A stretch of DNA of 23,951 nucleotides from DATLFA01 sp039915945 (GTDB lineage: Bacteria > Actinomycetota > Acidimicrobiia > Acidimicrobiales > WLNW01): the NCBI GenBank assembly GCA_039915945.1, contig JBDSMH010000189.1:1-23951 (forward strand), given 5' to 3'. Below are positions 1 to 8,417 of the stretch, one piece after another. Each line of letters starts with the position of its first letter. Position 1 is the first letter of the stretch. The position numbers and the translations under genes were made by a program. The notes beneath the pieces are model-generated. The model worked only from the letters and a program-made list of their open reading frames with translations, searched no databases and was not told the DNA's origin.

Positions 1-205
1 CGTCGGTCGCTGAAGTCAGCTCAGCATACAGGTAACGCGAGCCCACATAATAAAACTGCGGAAACCAAATCTCTTCGCCGTCAGTGGCCTTCGTGTATTG
101 CCACCAGGCGCTGCCACGGTGCGCTCCGCCCATGGTGCTGCGATTGATCGTACCGTCATCGTTGACGACTTCGCCGGCAGTCAGCTTCACGACCGATCCC
201 ACCGG
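1..205 (-). pseudogene. Alpha-L-rhamnosidase-like fragment, truncated at both ends
   Basis: The minus strand is open from about 205 to the left edge. It reads VKLTAGEVVNDDGTINRS, then a WWQY stretch, then EEIWFPQFYYVGSRYLYAEL. This resembles the central region of GH78 alpha-L-rhamnosidases, where a P-G-E-hydrophobic-N-x-D-G-T segment is followed by E-x-W-x-P-x-F-x-Y-x-G-x-R-Y. That segment normally lies hundreds of residues into a ~900-residue enzyme, so the N-terminal part is missing. The next gene starts at 212 on the other strand, which leaves no room for it. By my count G+C of 1-180 is about 58%, lower than the genes that follow. The family call comes from remembered motif resemblance only. 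The fragment may be a pseudogene remnant, a rearrangement junction or a chimeric read join. Confidence 0.5.
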
Positions 206-211
206 ACTTAG

Positions 212-1558
212 ATGACGGTGAGAAAACACACGATTGTGGTCGCGATCGCGACGCTCACAGCCGCCGCAATTTTGGGCGGCATCTTCGGCGTTCGTCGTTC
301 GGGTGACGCGATCGCGTCGGACGGCGGTGGCACCAACGCGGTGTCGGCGGCGGCCGCTACCGGCTTCGCCCGAACGTCTGGCAATTCGATCGAAAGCACC
401 ATCTCGAATCTGCAGGCACATTTGACCAAGGTGCCCAACGACTATCCCGCATGGGCGACGCTCGGCCTTGCATACGTGCAACAAGCGAAGATCACGGTCA
501 ACAGCGACTTCTATCCCAAAGCGCAGGGTACGTTCGAGAAGTCGCTCAGCATCAACGATGTCGACAACTTCCTTGCCTACGCCGGTCTCTCTGCTCTCGC
601 TTCGGCTCGACATGATTTCGCCACGGCGGAGGCGCAAGCGCGTAAGGGCCTCACACTGAACTCTTCGAGCCCCGTGCTCTATGGGGCGCTCGGCGATGCG
701 TTGGTGCAACTCGGCCGATATTCAGAGGCAGACGCAGCAATCGCGAAGATGGTCAGTCTGCGTCCCGACACGAGCTCGTACTCGCGGCAGTCGTACCTGC
801 GTGAGCTCCGCGGTGATATCGAGGGCGCACGGGCACTGATGCAACAGGCGCTCGACGTGGCTCCCACGCCGTCGGACCGCGCGTTCGCGTTGTACTACCT
901 CGGCGAGCTCGACTTCAACAATGGCGACGCGAACCGCGCGCTCGATCGCTATCGCCAAGCGCTCACGGCGTCGCCGACCGACATCCTGGCGATGGCGGGT
1001 AAGGCCAAGGCAGAGGCGGCACTTGGGCAACACCTCACTGCCTTCGACGACTACACGGCCGTCGTATCTCGCGCTCCCGAGCCGGGCCTAGTGCTCGAGT
1101 TCGGCATCTTTCTCGAATCAATCGGCCGCATGGCCGAGGCACAGACGCAGTACCAGGTTGTCGAAACGACGCAACAACTCTTCGCCGCCAATGGCGTCGA
1201 GCCCGACGCCACGATGACGCTGTTCTCCATAGATCGCGGACGGCCGGTCGCCGCGCTGGCCAGCGCGGAACAAGGCATCGCGACCCGCCCCTTCTTCGTC
1301 ATGCACGACGCGTATGCGTGGGCGCTCCATGCCAATGGCCGCGATAAACAAGCTCTTGTCGAAGCGCAAAAGGCGCTCGAGCTCGGCACGCGGTCCGCGC
1401 TCACTCACTATCACGCCGGGATGATCAACCTGTCGCTCGGCAACACCGACGCAGCCCGCACCGAGCTCATCACCGCGCTGGGCATCAATCCATTCTTCGA
1501 TCCGCTCGCGGCACCCATGGCGCGACAGACCCTGACGATCTTGGGAACGAGTGCATGA
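212..1558 (+). CDS. Membrane-anchored TPR-repeat protein
   Basis: This 448-residue protein has one N-terminal hydrophobic segment (about residues 7-27) after a basic start, and then a largely helical body of tetratricopeptide repeats from about residue 60 to the end. Repeat signatures such as A-W-A-x-L-G-L-A-Y, L-Y-G-A-L-G-D-A-L and Y-Y-L-G-E-L-D are visible, roughly eight units in all. It is probably a membrane-tethered scaffold on the outer face; no catalytic motif is seen. The ATG at 212 is the first in frame before the hydrophobic segment, but no clear ribosome site precedes it, and the rhamnosidase-like fragment ends immediately upstream. The stop overlaps the next start (ATGA at 1555-1558), so it is probably coupled to the NicO gene and may assist that exporter. 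That partnership is inferred from position alone. Confidence 0.8.
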   Translation: MTVRKHTIVVAIATLTAAAILGGIFGVRRSGDAIASDGGGTNAVSAAAATGFARTSGNSIESTISNLQAHLTKVPNDYPAWATLGLAYVQQAKITVNSDFYPKAQGTFEKSLSINDVDNFLAYAGLSALASARHDFATAEAQARKGLTLNSSSPVLYGALGDALVQLGRYSEADAAIAKMVSLRPDTSSYSRQSYLRELRGDIEGARALMQQALDVAPTPSDRAFALYYLGELDFNNGDANRALDRYRQALTASPTDILAMAGKAKAEAALGQHLTAFDDYTAVVSRAPEPGLVLEFGIFLESIGRMAEAQTQYQVVETTQQLFAANGVEPDATMTLFSIDRGRPVAALASAEQGIATRPFFVMHDAYAWALHANGRDKQALVEAQKALELGTRSALTHYHAGMINLSLGNTDAARTELITALGINPFFDPLAAPMARQTLTILGTSA

Positions 1559-3252
1559 TGTCGACGCGACGGCGATGGTTACGCGTACTCCTCGGTGGCA
1601 CGGCAGTCGTCGTCTGCGTCGGCGCGTTCCCCGGTACCGCCAGTGCACATCCGTTGGGCAACCTCAGCGTGAATCACTTCCATGGGTTGACGATCCAACC
1701 CGATCGCATCATCGACGACGCCGTCGTGGACACGGCCGAGATCCCGACCGCGCAGACCAAGGGTTCGCTCGACACCGATCGTGACGGCACGACGTCGCCC
1801 GACGAACTCCAGCAGTACGGCCGGTCGCAATGCGCCGCGCTGAGCGAAGCCGTAACACTCACCGTCGACGGCCAGCCGGTGCGTATGGCCGTCACGGCGA
1901 CGTCGTTCGAGTTTCGCGCCGGTCAGGCGTCGTTGCCGACCGGCCGCCTCGAATGCAAATTCGAGGCGCCTATCGACGCATCGGTTGCCCGGTCGGTGGT
2001 GCTCACCGATTCGTTCCTCGCCGATCGCGTGGGGTGGCACGAGATCACCGCAGTGGGCGACGGCGTGACACTCGTGAATTCGCCGGTGCCGACCGAGAGC
2101 ATCAGCGGCCGGCTCGAGAACTATCCGAACGATCTCTTGAGTTCACCGCTCGCCGTCAAGAAGGTAACGCTCGATACTCGACCTGGCGCGAGTGGCGCGA
2201 CTGCCGCGGCGACGACGAATGCGCCGAAGCCGAAGAACGATTTGTCGATCAGGGGCATAGGGCCGTTCAACGGAGTTGCCGAGCGCATCAACGAATCGTT
2301 CAACGATCTGGTTGGCCGCAAACACCTCACGGTCGGTGTCGGACTCTTGGCGATCAGCATGGCGCTCGTGGTGGGTGCGTCGCACGCGATGTTGCCCGGC
2401 CACGGCAAGACCGTGATGGCCGCGTACATCGCGGGTACGCAAGGTTCGGTACGTGACGCGGTGCTCGTGGGGACCACGGTCACCGCGACGCACACCGGCG
2501 GTGTGCTCGCACTCGGCTTGGCGCTGACGTTGTCGTCGTCGCTCGCCGGTGAGGTGGTACTCGGTTGGCTCGGTCTGGCGAGTGGTCTGTTGATCGCGGG
2601 CCTCGGCATCAGCCTGGTGCGATACGCGCGCCGAGGCGACCCGGGCTGGCACGGCCACACGCATGGCCTCGGCGGCCACGTCCACGCCGCGCCCGCGCCG
2701 CGCAAACACGACCATCACGACGATCACCGTCATCCGCACGGCCACTCGCACGGTCACCATGACCATGACCACGACAACGATCATGGGCATGATCACGACC
2801 GACACGATCACGGGCATGAGCACGACCGGCACAATCATGCGCACACCAGCGGCAACACGGCGCTCTTGGTACGCGATCCCAAACGCGCGACCGTCCAAGT
2901 CGTCGCGGCACCCCGCAAGCAGGTCTCGCGGCGCGGATTGCTCGGCATGGGTGTCGCGGGAGGGCTCGTTCCCAGCCCGTCCGCACTCGTGGTGCTGCTG
3001 TCGGCCATCGCGCTCGGACGCACCGTCTTCGGCGTGATTCTGGTCATTGCCTACGGCGTCGGCATGGCGGGCACGCTTACTTTGGCCGGTGTGCTCCTCG
3101 TGCGACTGCGCGATCGCTATGCCGCCCGATCACTCGAACGGCGGGGCAGCGCCGCACTGCGTCGATGGGGTCGCATCGCCCCGTACGCGACCGCGTCGCT
3201 CGTGTTCGTCGTCGGTCTCGGTCTGGCGGTGCGCAGCCTGGCGCTCGTCTAG
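1555..3252 (+). CDS. NicO-family nickel/cobalt exporter with EF-hand-like and His-rich segments
   Basis: This 565-residue membrane transporter belongs to the NicO/RcnA-type family, which moves Ni2+ or Co2+ out of the cell. It has a signal peptide ending in TASA (about residue 31). The mature start HPLGNLSVN is typical of secreted-domain NicO proteins. An EF-hand-like loop lies at 73-84 (D73, D75, D77, G78, S81, E84). The transmembrane core begins near residue 255 and carries the family motif HAMLPGHGK. A cytoplasmic-loop candidate at about 366-430 is extremely rich in His and Asp (HDHDHDNDHGHDHD and similar), as expected for metal buffering. A second helix bundle follows, with GGLVPSPSALVVLL. 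The ATG at 1555 overlaps the TPR stop; a second ATG lies at 1558. Nickel versus cobalt cannot be decided from sequence. Confidence 0.87.
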   Translation: MMSTRRRWLRVLLGGTAVVVCVGAFPGTASAHPLGNLSVNHFHGLTIQPDRIIDDAVVDTAEIPTAQTKGSLDTDRDGTTSPDELQQYGRSQCAALSEAVTLTVDGQPVRMAVTATSFEFRAGQASLPTGRLECKFEAPIDASVARSVVLTDSFLADRVGWHEITAVGDGVTLVNSPVPTESISGRLENYPNDLLSSPLAVKKVTLDTRPGASGATAAATTNAPKPKNDLSIRGIGPFNGVAERINESFNDLVGRKHLTVGVGLLAISMALVVGASHAMLPGHGKTVMAAYIAGTQGSVRDAVLVGTTVTATHTGGVLALGLALTLSSSLAGEVVLGWLGLASGLLIAGLGISLVRYARRGDPGWHGHTHGLGGHVHAAPAPRKHDHHDDHRHPHGHSHGHHDHDHDNDHGHDHDRHDHGHEHDRHNHAHTSGNTALLVRDPKRATVQVVAAPRKQVSRRGLLGMGVAGGLVPSPSALVVLLSAIALGRTVFGVILVIAYGVGMAGTLTLAGVLLVRLRDRYAARSLERRGSAALRRWGRIAPYATASLVFVVGLGLAVRSLALV

Positions 3253-3262
3253 ACGCGTTGCG

Positions 3263-3712
3263 TCAGAGCACCCGCTTGTATTTGACGAAGGGTGTGAGCG
3301 TCGCAACCGAGTCGTACAGCGTGCGCGCCGTGAGGTTGAAGTCTTGCGTGAGCCAGTACACCTCGCTGAGATTCTCGTCGGCCGCCACGCGATAGACGGC
3401 CTCGATAAGTGCTCGCCCCGCACCCGAGCGGCGCGCTGACGCATCGACGTAGAGGTCTTCGAGATAGATGCAGTCATCGACGAGCCACGTCGTGCGTTGA
3501 TGTTGATAGAGGGCGAATCCGACGAGTGCGCCACTCTCGTCGATCGCGCACAAGCCGTGCGGGTCCTGCGAGGGGTCGAGCAGGCGGTGCCACAAGACGT
3601 CGGTGACGCCGGCAGCGAGCACGGTCTCGTAGAACTCGAGATAGCCGTGCCACAGTGCGCGCCAGCGTGGTTCATCGCCGGCGCCGAGTGGCCTGATCGT
3701 CGTCGCGGACAT
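3263..3712 (-). CDS. GNAT-family N-acetyltransferase
   Basis: This 149-residue protein starts at MSATTIRPL and has the standard GNAT order: an N-terminal strand/helix, then the core segment DLYVDASARRSGAGRALIEAV, whose R-R-S-G-A-G-R-A is the acetyl-CoA pyrophosphate-binding Q/R-x-x-G-x-G/A motif. The C-terminal part (WLTQDFNLTARTLYDSV) matches motif B with its Tyr, as in small diamine- or amino-acid-directed GNATs. The reading frame stays open to 3790, but the extra 26 residues look unlike a GNAT N-terminus and contain no folded element, so the ATG at 3710-3712 is preferred. The gene converges with the NicO gene (10-base gap) and diverges from PAP2. The acceptor substrate is unknown. Confidence 0.85.
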   Translation of the reverse strand: MSATTIRPLGAGDEPRWRALWHGYLEFYETVLAAGVTDVLWHRLLDPSQDPHGLCAIDESGALVGFALYQHQRTTWLVDDCIYLEDLYVDASARRSGAGRALIEAVYRVAADENLSEVYWLTQDFNLTARTLYDSVATLTPFVKYKRVL

Positions 3713-3839
3713 GCGACAGATTCTGGCGGTTGGCCTAGGCCGCCACTCAAATAGGGTTTGACCTGCATCTTTGCCCCGCTTCAAGTACACGTCAGCGGAA
3801 AATCAGCGACACGCGAGCGCGCTGGTTCACCATCGCAGC

Positions 3840-4862
3840 ATGGAAGCGCTCCGCCTACGACCCCTACGAGAGATCGCCCTGATCGTGGCCGTGTTCTTCG
3901 GCTACCGCCAGATCCGGTACCTCACGCGCAACGACACGGAGCAAGCCGTCGAGAACGCCCGCCGGGTCGTCGACCTCGAGCGGCACGGCCATTTCTTCTC
4001 CGAGCGCGGGCTCCAGAACCTGGTGCTGCACAGCGACGCAGTGGTCGGGTTCCTCAACCGCTACTACGTGTTCGTCCATTTCCCGCTCACCGCACTTTTC
4101 GTCGCCTGGGTGCTGACTCGCCACCAGTCGCGCTACCGGATGCTGCGGACGTGGATGATCTCGGTCACTGTGATTGCCCTCGCCATCCACGTCCTGTATC
4201 CGCTTGCTCCGCCTCGGATGCTGGTGCAGCACGGCTTCGTCGACACGCTCCGCGAGTACGGCCCCAACATCTACAGCACTGACACCAGCGACTCGGTGGC
4301 CAACCAATACGCGGCGATGCCCTCGCTGCACTTCGGCTGGGCCGTGATCGTGGCCGCCGGATTCATCGGCATCCGGTGGACCCGCCGCAGCCTCCTCGCG
4401 ATCGCGCACCCCGCACTCACGCTGCTCGCCATTGTCGCGACGGCCAATCACTTCTGGATCGATGCCGCCGTTGCCTTCGTTCTCGTCGCGGGCACTGCGG
4501 CAGTGCTACAGCGATGGTGCGCCCGCGGTGACCAGCGCGAGATTCGCTTCGGCTTGTTCCCGTACCCACGGATCACCGGCCGCCGCCGCAATCTCGACGG
4601 CCTTCTCGGCAGACCAGCGAGCGGCGTCGGCTTCCCCGGTCTCGTGGCACGATTCGCTGAGGTCGATCCAACACAGGGCCGCTTGGCCAACCCCGACATT
4701 GCCCGCACCTTGTTCGAACGCCTCGATCGCGGCGCGCAGATGGCCCCGACCCTCCGAAAGGTGTCCCAGTCGGAGGTTCACGAGTCCGGCGGTTCTGAAT
4801 GCATAGCCATTGACGATTGGCATGAAGCTCTCACTGCTCGACGCGAGTGCCGTGCGAGCTAG
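3840..4862 (+). CDS. PAP2-superfamily membrane phosphatase/transferase with abnormal C-terminus
   Basis: The first ~230 residues form a polytopic membrane protein of the PAP2_3 type (inositol-phosphorylceramide-synthase-like or lipid phosphatase). The active-site motifs are M-P-S162-L-H164-F and N-H204-F-W-I-D208, the latter at the start of the last helix. P-L-A-P-P-R near residue 120 is also typical. The family usually ends 20-40 residues after the second motif, near position 4520. Here the frame runs on to a stop at 4862 through DNA whose minus strand clearly encodes TPR repeats, so the last ~110 residues are probably read-through from antisense DNA and not real PAP2 sequence. The start at 3840 (MEALRLRPL) is chosen over the upstream in-frame ATG at 3771 because helix 1 begins directly after it. 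Lipid substrate unknown. Confidence 0.75.
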   Translation: MEALRLRPLREIALIVAVFFGYRQIRYLTRNDTEQAVENARRVVDLERHGHFFSERGLQNLVLHSDAVVGFLNRYYVFVHFPLTALFVAWVLTRHQSRYRMLRTWMISVTVIALAIHVLYPLAPPRMLVQHGFVDTLREYGPNIYSTDTSDSVANQYAAMPSLHFGWAVIVAAGFIGIRWTRRSLLAIAHPALTLLAIVATANHFWIDAAVAFVLVAGTAAVLQRWCARGDQREIRFGLFPYPRITGRRRNLDGLLGRPASGVGFPGLVARFAEVDPTQGRLANPDIARTLFERLDRGAQMAPTLRKVSQSEVHESGGSECIAIDDWHEALTARRECRAS

Positions 4863-5340
4863 GTGTTGTGCCTCGTCGATGTCGCCTTGCGTGAGGCGAG
4901 CATGCGCCAGCCGGGCGGTCGCTCCTGCGATCACACCGCCGGAGCGACTGGACAGCCCCAATTCGAGCAACTCCGCGTGCATCTCGGCGAACAGCGCGGC
5001 ATCGCCCCGTCGCGACGCCAACTCGCCCAACCGGCTCACGGCGAGGATCAGGCCGAGATGGTCACCGTGCTCACGGAAGGTGGCGATCAAACTGCGCAAG
5101 CTCACGGCCGCCGCATCGATGTCGCCCCCGACGAGGTGGGCCGCTCCCTCGGCGAAGCTGGCATGACCGAGGCCGACGGGCGGACCGGCGTCGGCAAAAT
5201 GCCGTCGTGCCTCTGCGATCCAAGCGGCGGCCGCGGCGTCGCTGCGATATCCCGCGGCGAGGGCGAGTGCGAAGCAGATCTTGCCCAACCGCGAGGGATC
5301 GCCCAAGGCGCGTTCGAACGTCAGCGCGCTTGCGGCGTGA
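4506..5340 (-). pseudogene. C-terminal TPR fragment of a large LuxR/AfsR-like regulator
   Basis: On the minus strand the last ~275 codons before the stop at 4506 encode a helical TPR-like array: RLGKICFALALAAGYRSD, then LGLILAVSRLGELASRRGD, LAHARLTQGDIDEAQHLART, AFRTAGLVNLRLGHLSEGRG and CWIDLSESCHETGEADAARW. Such arrays form the C-terminal sensor part of big ATPase-containing regulators (LuxR/LAL, BTAD or cyclase-linked). The ATPase domain and any DNA-binding domain are missing. The open frame continues upstream to 6092, but beyond ~5340 the opposite strand encodes an MFS transporter, so that extension is not real. The stop falls inside the PAP2 reading frame, so the 3' end may also be a junction. 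Confidence 0.65.
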
Positions 5341-6062
5341 CGCTGATCCTCGGCTACAGCCCGTTGCACAGCGCCGTATGCCTCCTGCCGCTGGGCATGA
5401 TCGTCATGCCGATGTCGAGACTCGCCCCGCACCTCGTCGAGCGGCTCGGGCAACGAGCCGTCATGTCGATGGGGCTCGTATCGCTGGCGGCGGGTCTCGG
5501 CATCCTGTCGTGCCTTGACGGAGACTCGACGTACTGGCATTTCCTCACGGGTCTCGTCGTCGTTGGTTTCGGGATGGCCTTCACGTCGACACCCGCGACC
5601 ACCGCGATCGTGACGTCGCCGCCCCGGGCAAAGCAAGGCATCGGCTCGGCGGTGAACGATCTCTCTCGCGAGCTCGGCTCCGCGCTGGGCATCGCGATTC
5701 TCGGGTCGCTGTTCAACGCCCGCTACCGCGATGCGATCGGTGACTCGACTGCGGGTCTTCCTCCCGAGGCGGCGCATCATGTCGAAGAATCGGCCGGCGC
5801 CGGACTGGCGATCGCTGCGAAAATGGGGCCGAGCGGCGAGCAGTTGGCGGAGCGGACTCGCGATGCGTTTGCCGCGGGACTCGGCAATGCGTTGACGGCG
5901 GGCGCATTGATTGCGCTCCTCGCCGCCGGATTCACGCTGTGGCGGGCACCGCGGTGTAGTCCTTCCATGCCCGAACCCGTGCTCGACGGACTCGACGAAG
6001 CTCGGGAACTGGACGCTGTCATGGCGTCGATGCACACGCCCGAGGCAGTGATGACGTCGTAG
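5336..6062 (+). pseudogene. C-terminal half of a DHA2-type (EmrB/QacA-like) MFS transporter
   Basis: From about 5342 the plus strand reads LILGYSPLHSAVCLLPLG, the well-known DHA2 segment before TM9. It continues with RLAPHLVERLGQR, several transmembrane helices, the conserved SAVNDLSRELGSALGIAI and a final helix (LTAGALIALLAAGFTLW), ending at a stop at 6060-6062. The N-terminal eight helices and substrate site are absent, and upstream DNA encodes the regulator TPRs on the other strand. The frame happens to stay open back to 4863, giving a 399-codon ORF whose first ~155 residues are antisense. The product is unlikely to transport. It would have been a drug/proton antiporter. Confidence 0.75.
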
Positions 6063-6121
6063 CGCGGCTGCGGGTGGTGCCCCAAAAACCATTTGGCGCC
6101 GTTGGTGCGACAGTGGTGGTC

Positions 6122-6682
6122 ATGGCGTTGCAACACGGACGAGCAGGAGGTCGCAACGACGCGACACTCCTGCACGCCATGGCGGACGGGGACCGCACCG
6201 CGCTCGACGAGTTCTACGAGCGTCATGCAGCGTGGCTTCTCGCTCGCCTGTCCTATCGCTGCGCCGACGCCAACGTTGTCAACCAAGCGCTGCACGATGC
6301 GTTCCTCGCCGTGTGGCGCAAGCCCGGCGCCTATCGCGGTGATGGCGAAGCCGCCGCCTGGCTCTGGGGGATTGCCATCCGCCGGCTGATCGATCAACTC
6401 CGAAGAGAGCGCCGCCACGCACCGCGCGCGCCGGCGAAGGACGAGACCATGGTGTCCGCCGAAGAGCAAGTGCTCGTCGGTGTCGCGCATGGTGACCTTG
6501 CCGGGGCCATCGAATCGTTGTCACCGGAGCTCCGCGCCGTCGTACAGGCCACGGTCCTCGACGGGCTGACCAACCGCGAGGCAGCGCAACTGCTCGGCAT
6601 CCCCCAAGGCACGGTCAAGACTCGCATGGCCCGAGCCCGACTCGAACTGCGAAGCACCATCACAAGGACGGCCCTGACGTGA
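6122..6682 (+). CDS. ECF-type RNA polymerase sigma factor
   Basis: This 186-residue protein has the two-domain sigma-70 ECF plan. Region 2 (about residues 16-85) includes DEFYERHAAWLLARLSYR and AFLAVWRKPGAYRG with the core-binding and -10-recognition helices. Region 4 (about 133-180) carries SPELRAVVQATVLDGLTNRE and the helix-turn-helix AAQLLGIPQGTVKTRMARAR. ATG 6122 gives a normal ECF N-terminus; an upstream in-frame GTG at 6074 would add 16 unlikely residues. Its stop overlaps the anti-sigma start (GTGA at 6679-6682), so the two are translated together. It presumably directs polymerase to this operon and perhaps elsewhere. The 60-base upstream region has no element I can confidently call an ECF promoter. 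Confidence 0.9.
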   Translation: MALQHGRAGGRNDATLLHAMADGDRTALDEFYERHAAWLLARLSYRCADANVVNQALHDAFLAVWRKPGAYRGDGEAAAWLWGIAIRRLIDQLRRERRHAPRAPAKDETMVSAEEQVLVGVAHGDLAGAIESLSPELRAVVQATVLDGLTNREAAQLLGIPQGTVKTRMARARLELRSTITRTALT

Positions 6683-7545
6683 CCTGGCACGCATCCACCG
6701 AGACGCTCGAACGCTACGCGGGCGGTAGTGCGTCGCCCGCCGAGGCCGCGTCGCTCGAACCGCACCTCTTCGAATGTCACCAATGCCGCGAGAGTTTGGT
6801 GGCCGTGACGCCCCGCGCGACGAAAGAACGGTCGGCCGCCATCTTGGCCGGCATCATCGACAGCGTCGACGCCCCGCAGCCCACTTTCACGGAGTGGATT
6901 GCGCGGCGACTGGGTGTCGCCGACCATGTGGCGCGGTTGCTCGGGGTCACGCCGTCGCTGCGCACCTCGTGGCTGGCCGGCATCGTCGTCACACTGGCCT
7001 TCGCAGTCGTTGCGAGCGATGTGCGGGGGGGCGTGGCGACCTTCCTCATCGTTGCGCCGCTGCTACCCGTCGCCGGTGTGGCCGCCGCGTTCAGCCGTCG
7101 CGTCGATGCGAGTGCGGAGATGAGCGCAGTCGCATCAACGCGCGCATCGTGGCTCTTGCTGATTCGCACGGTCGCAGTACTCGCCACGACGTTGTTGTTC
7201 ACAGGAGTAGCCGCGCTTCTGCTGCCGGGAAACGAGTGGGAGGCGGCTGCATGGTTACTCCCATCGCTGGCGCTGTCCACCTCCGCAGTTGCGCTCTCGA
7301 CTCGGATCGACCCGATCATTTCCTCGGCTGCCCTTGCCGGCGCGTGGATCTGCTCCTGCGCCGCGACCTTCGGACCGATCGCGCGCAGGATTGGCACGAT
7401 CGGTAGCGGTTCCGCGGACGAACTGATCACGCGGTCGCTGCTCTTCGGCCCGACCGGACAGATCGTCCTCGGCCTCGTCGCCGCGGTCGCCATCACCATC
7501 ACGGTTCTCCAACGCGAGAGCATCGACATCGGGAGCATCGCATGA
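6679..7545 (+). CDS. Six-TM zinc-finger anti-sigma factor
   Basis: The 288-residue product begins with a short zf-HC2/ZAS domain: H29-L-F-E-C33-H-Q-C36 matches the HxxxCxxC metal site that holds ECF sigma factors. After a linker, about six hydrophobic segments follow (near 95-115, 118-138, 158-184, 190-206, 212-236 and 257-280). It is therefore a polytopic membrane anti-sigma factor, not the common single-span type, suited to sensing an envelope or membrane signal and releasing the sigma factor. The start is GTG in a 4-base overlap with the sigma gene, and its stop overlaps the ABC ATPase start (ATGA at 7542-7545). Partnership with the upstream sigma is strongly implied by this layout. The signal is unknown. 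Confidence 0.85.
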   Translation: MTWHASTETLERYAGGSASPAEAASLEPHLFECHQCRESLVAVTPRATKERSAAILAGIIDSVDAPQPTFTEWIARRLGVADHVARLLGVTPSLRTSWLAGIVVTLAFAVVASDVRGGVATFLIVAPLLPVAGVAAAFSRRVDASAEMSAVASTRASWLLLIRTVAVLATTLLFTGVAALLLPGNEWEAAAWLLPSLALSTSAVALSTRIDPIISSAALAGAWICSCAATFGPIARRIGTIGSGSADELITRSLLFGPTGQIVLGLVAAVAITITVLQRESIDIGSIA

Positions 7546-8417
7546 ACATCGATCCCACCATCTCGGTCCGTGACGTGCGGCGGTCGTTCGGGCGCACTGT
7601 CGCGCTCGACGGCATTGATCTCGATCTCGGTAGTGGTGTCACTGGCTTTCTCGGGCCGAATGGCGCGGGGAAGACGACATTGCTGCGGATTCTCGGGACG
7701 GCGCTCGCCCCTGATTCGGGCACCGTTCGCATCTTGGGTCACGACCCTGCCACCGCAGATGGCCGTTACGAGATTCGCTGCATGCTGGGGTACGTCCCGC
7801 AAGAGCCCGGCTTCCACAACCGTTTCACGACCTTCGAGTTCGTCGACTACATCGCCATTCTCAAGGAACTGAGCGATCGCCGGCAGCGCCACGACGAAGT
7901 ACGGCGCGTGCTCGACCAAGTTGGCCTCGGCACCGTGATGCACAAGCGCATCGGCAAGCTCTCGGGTGGGATGCGGCGTCGCGTTGCGATCGCGCAGGCG
8001 TTACTCGGTCATCCGCAGCTATTGGTGCTCGATGAACCGACGGCCGGCCTCGATCCCGAGCAACGGCTTCGTTTCCGCGAGGTAGTCGGATCGGTCGCCG
8101 AGCACCACAACGTCGTGCTCGCCACACATCAGACCGAAGACGTGTCGGCGATGTGCGGACGGGTTGCGGTGATCAACGAGGGTCGCGTGCTCTATGACGG
8201 CACGCCGGCCGACCTCGCGGCAGTGGCCGCAGGAAAGGTATGGCTGGCCGACCGACCCGGTGATGGCGCGCGGTTGGCATGGCGAACTGCATCGGGCCGC
8301 TACCGCGTGATTGGCGACGAACCGGACCGGGCTGAACCGGCCGAGCCGACGATCGAGGATGCCTACCTTTTGCTGGCGGGCGAGCGCGCCTTGGGTGACG
8401 AAGAGTCGGCCGCGTGA
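7542..8417 (+). CDS. ABC transporter ATP-binding protein (ABC-2 type)
   Basis: This 291-residue nucleotide-binding subunit has all the required elements: Walker A GPNGAGKTT at 38-46, a Q-loop in LGYVPQEPG near 84, signature LSGGMRRRVAIAQAL near 140, Walker B LLVLDEPTAGLD near 160-171, and H-loop ATHQ near 195. The ~80-residue tail (LADRPGDGARLAWRTASGRY and onward) resembles the C-terminal extension of ABC-2 exporter ATPases. It powers the two permeases encoded next. The ATG overlaps the anti-sigma stop, and its own stop overlaps the next GTG start (GTGA at 8414-8417). Cargo is not predictable; exporters of this type move lipids, peptides or drugs. Confidence 0.92.
   Translation: MNIDPTISVRDVRRSFGRTVALDGIDLDLGSGVTGFLGPNGAGKTTLLRILGTALAPDSGTVRILGHDPATADGRYEIRCMLGYVPQEPGFHNRFTTFEFVDYIAILKELSDRRQRHDEVRRVLDQVGLGTVMHKRIGKLSGGMRRRVAIAQALLGHPQLLVLDEPTAGLDPEQRLRFREVVGSVAEHHNVVLATHQTEDVSAMCGRVAVINEGRVLYDGTPADLAAVAAGKVWLADRPGDGARLAWRTASGRYRVIGDEPDRAEPAEPTIEDAYLLLAGERALGDEESAA

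Noticed and set aside
2650..2850. Tandem GACCATGACCAC-like repeats as a minisatellite or CRISPR
   Set aside because: They are the codons of the His/Asp-rich loop of the NicO exporter, irregular and without spacers.
4863..6062. Single 399-residue plus-strand protein
   Set aside because: Only residues after about 155 resemble an MFS transporter; the first part is antisense to a convincing TPR array.
4506..6092. Single 528-residue minus-strand regulator
   Set aside because: The upstream half (5340-6092) is Arg/His-rich shadow of the MFS coding strand; only the part below 5340 is TPR-like.
6063..6121. ECF autoregulatory promoter before the sigma gene
   Set aside because: There is an AAAACC run but no second element at a convincing distance, so I do not call it.
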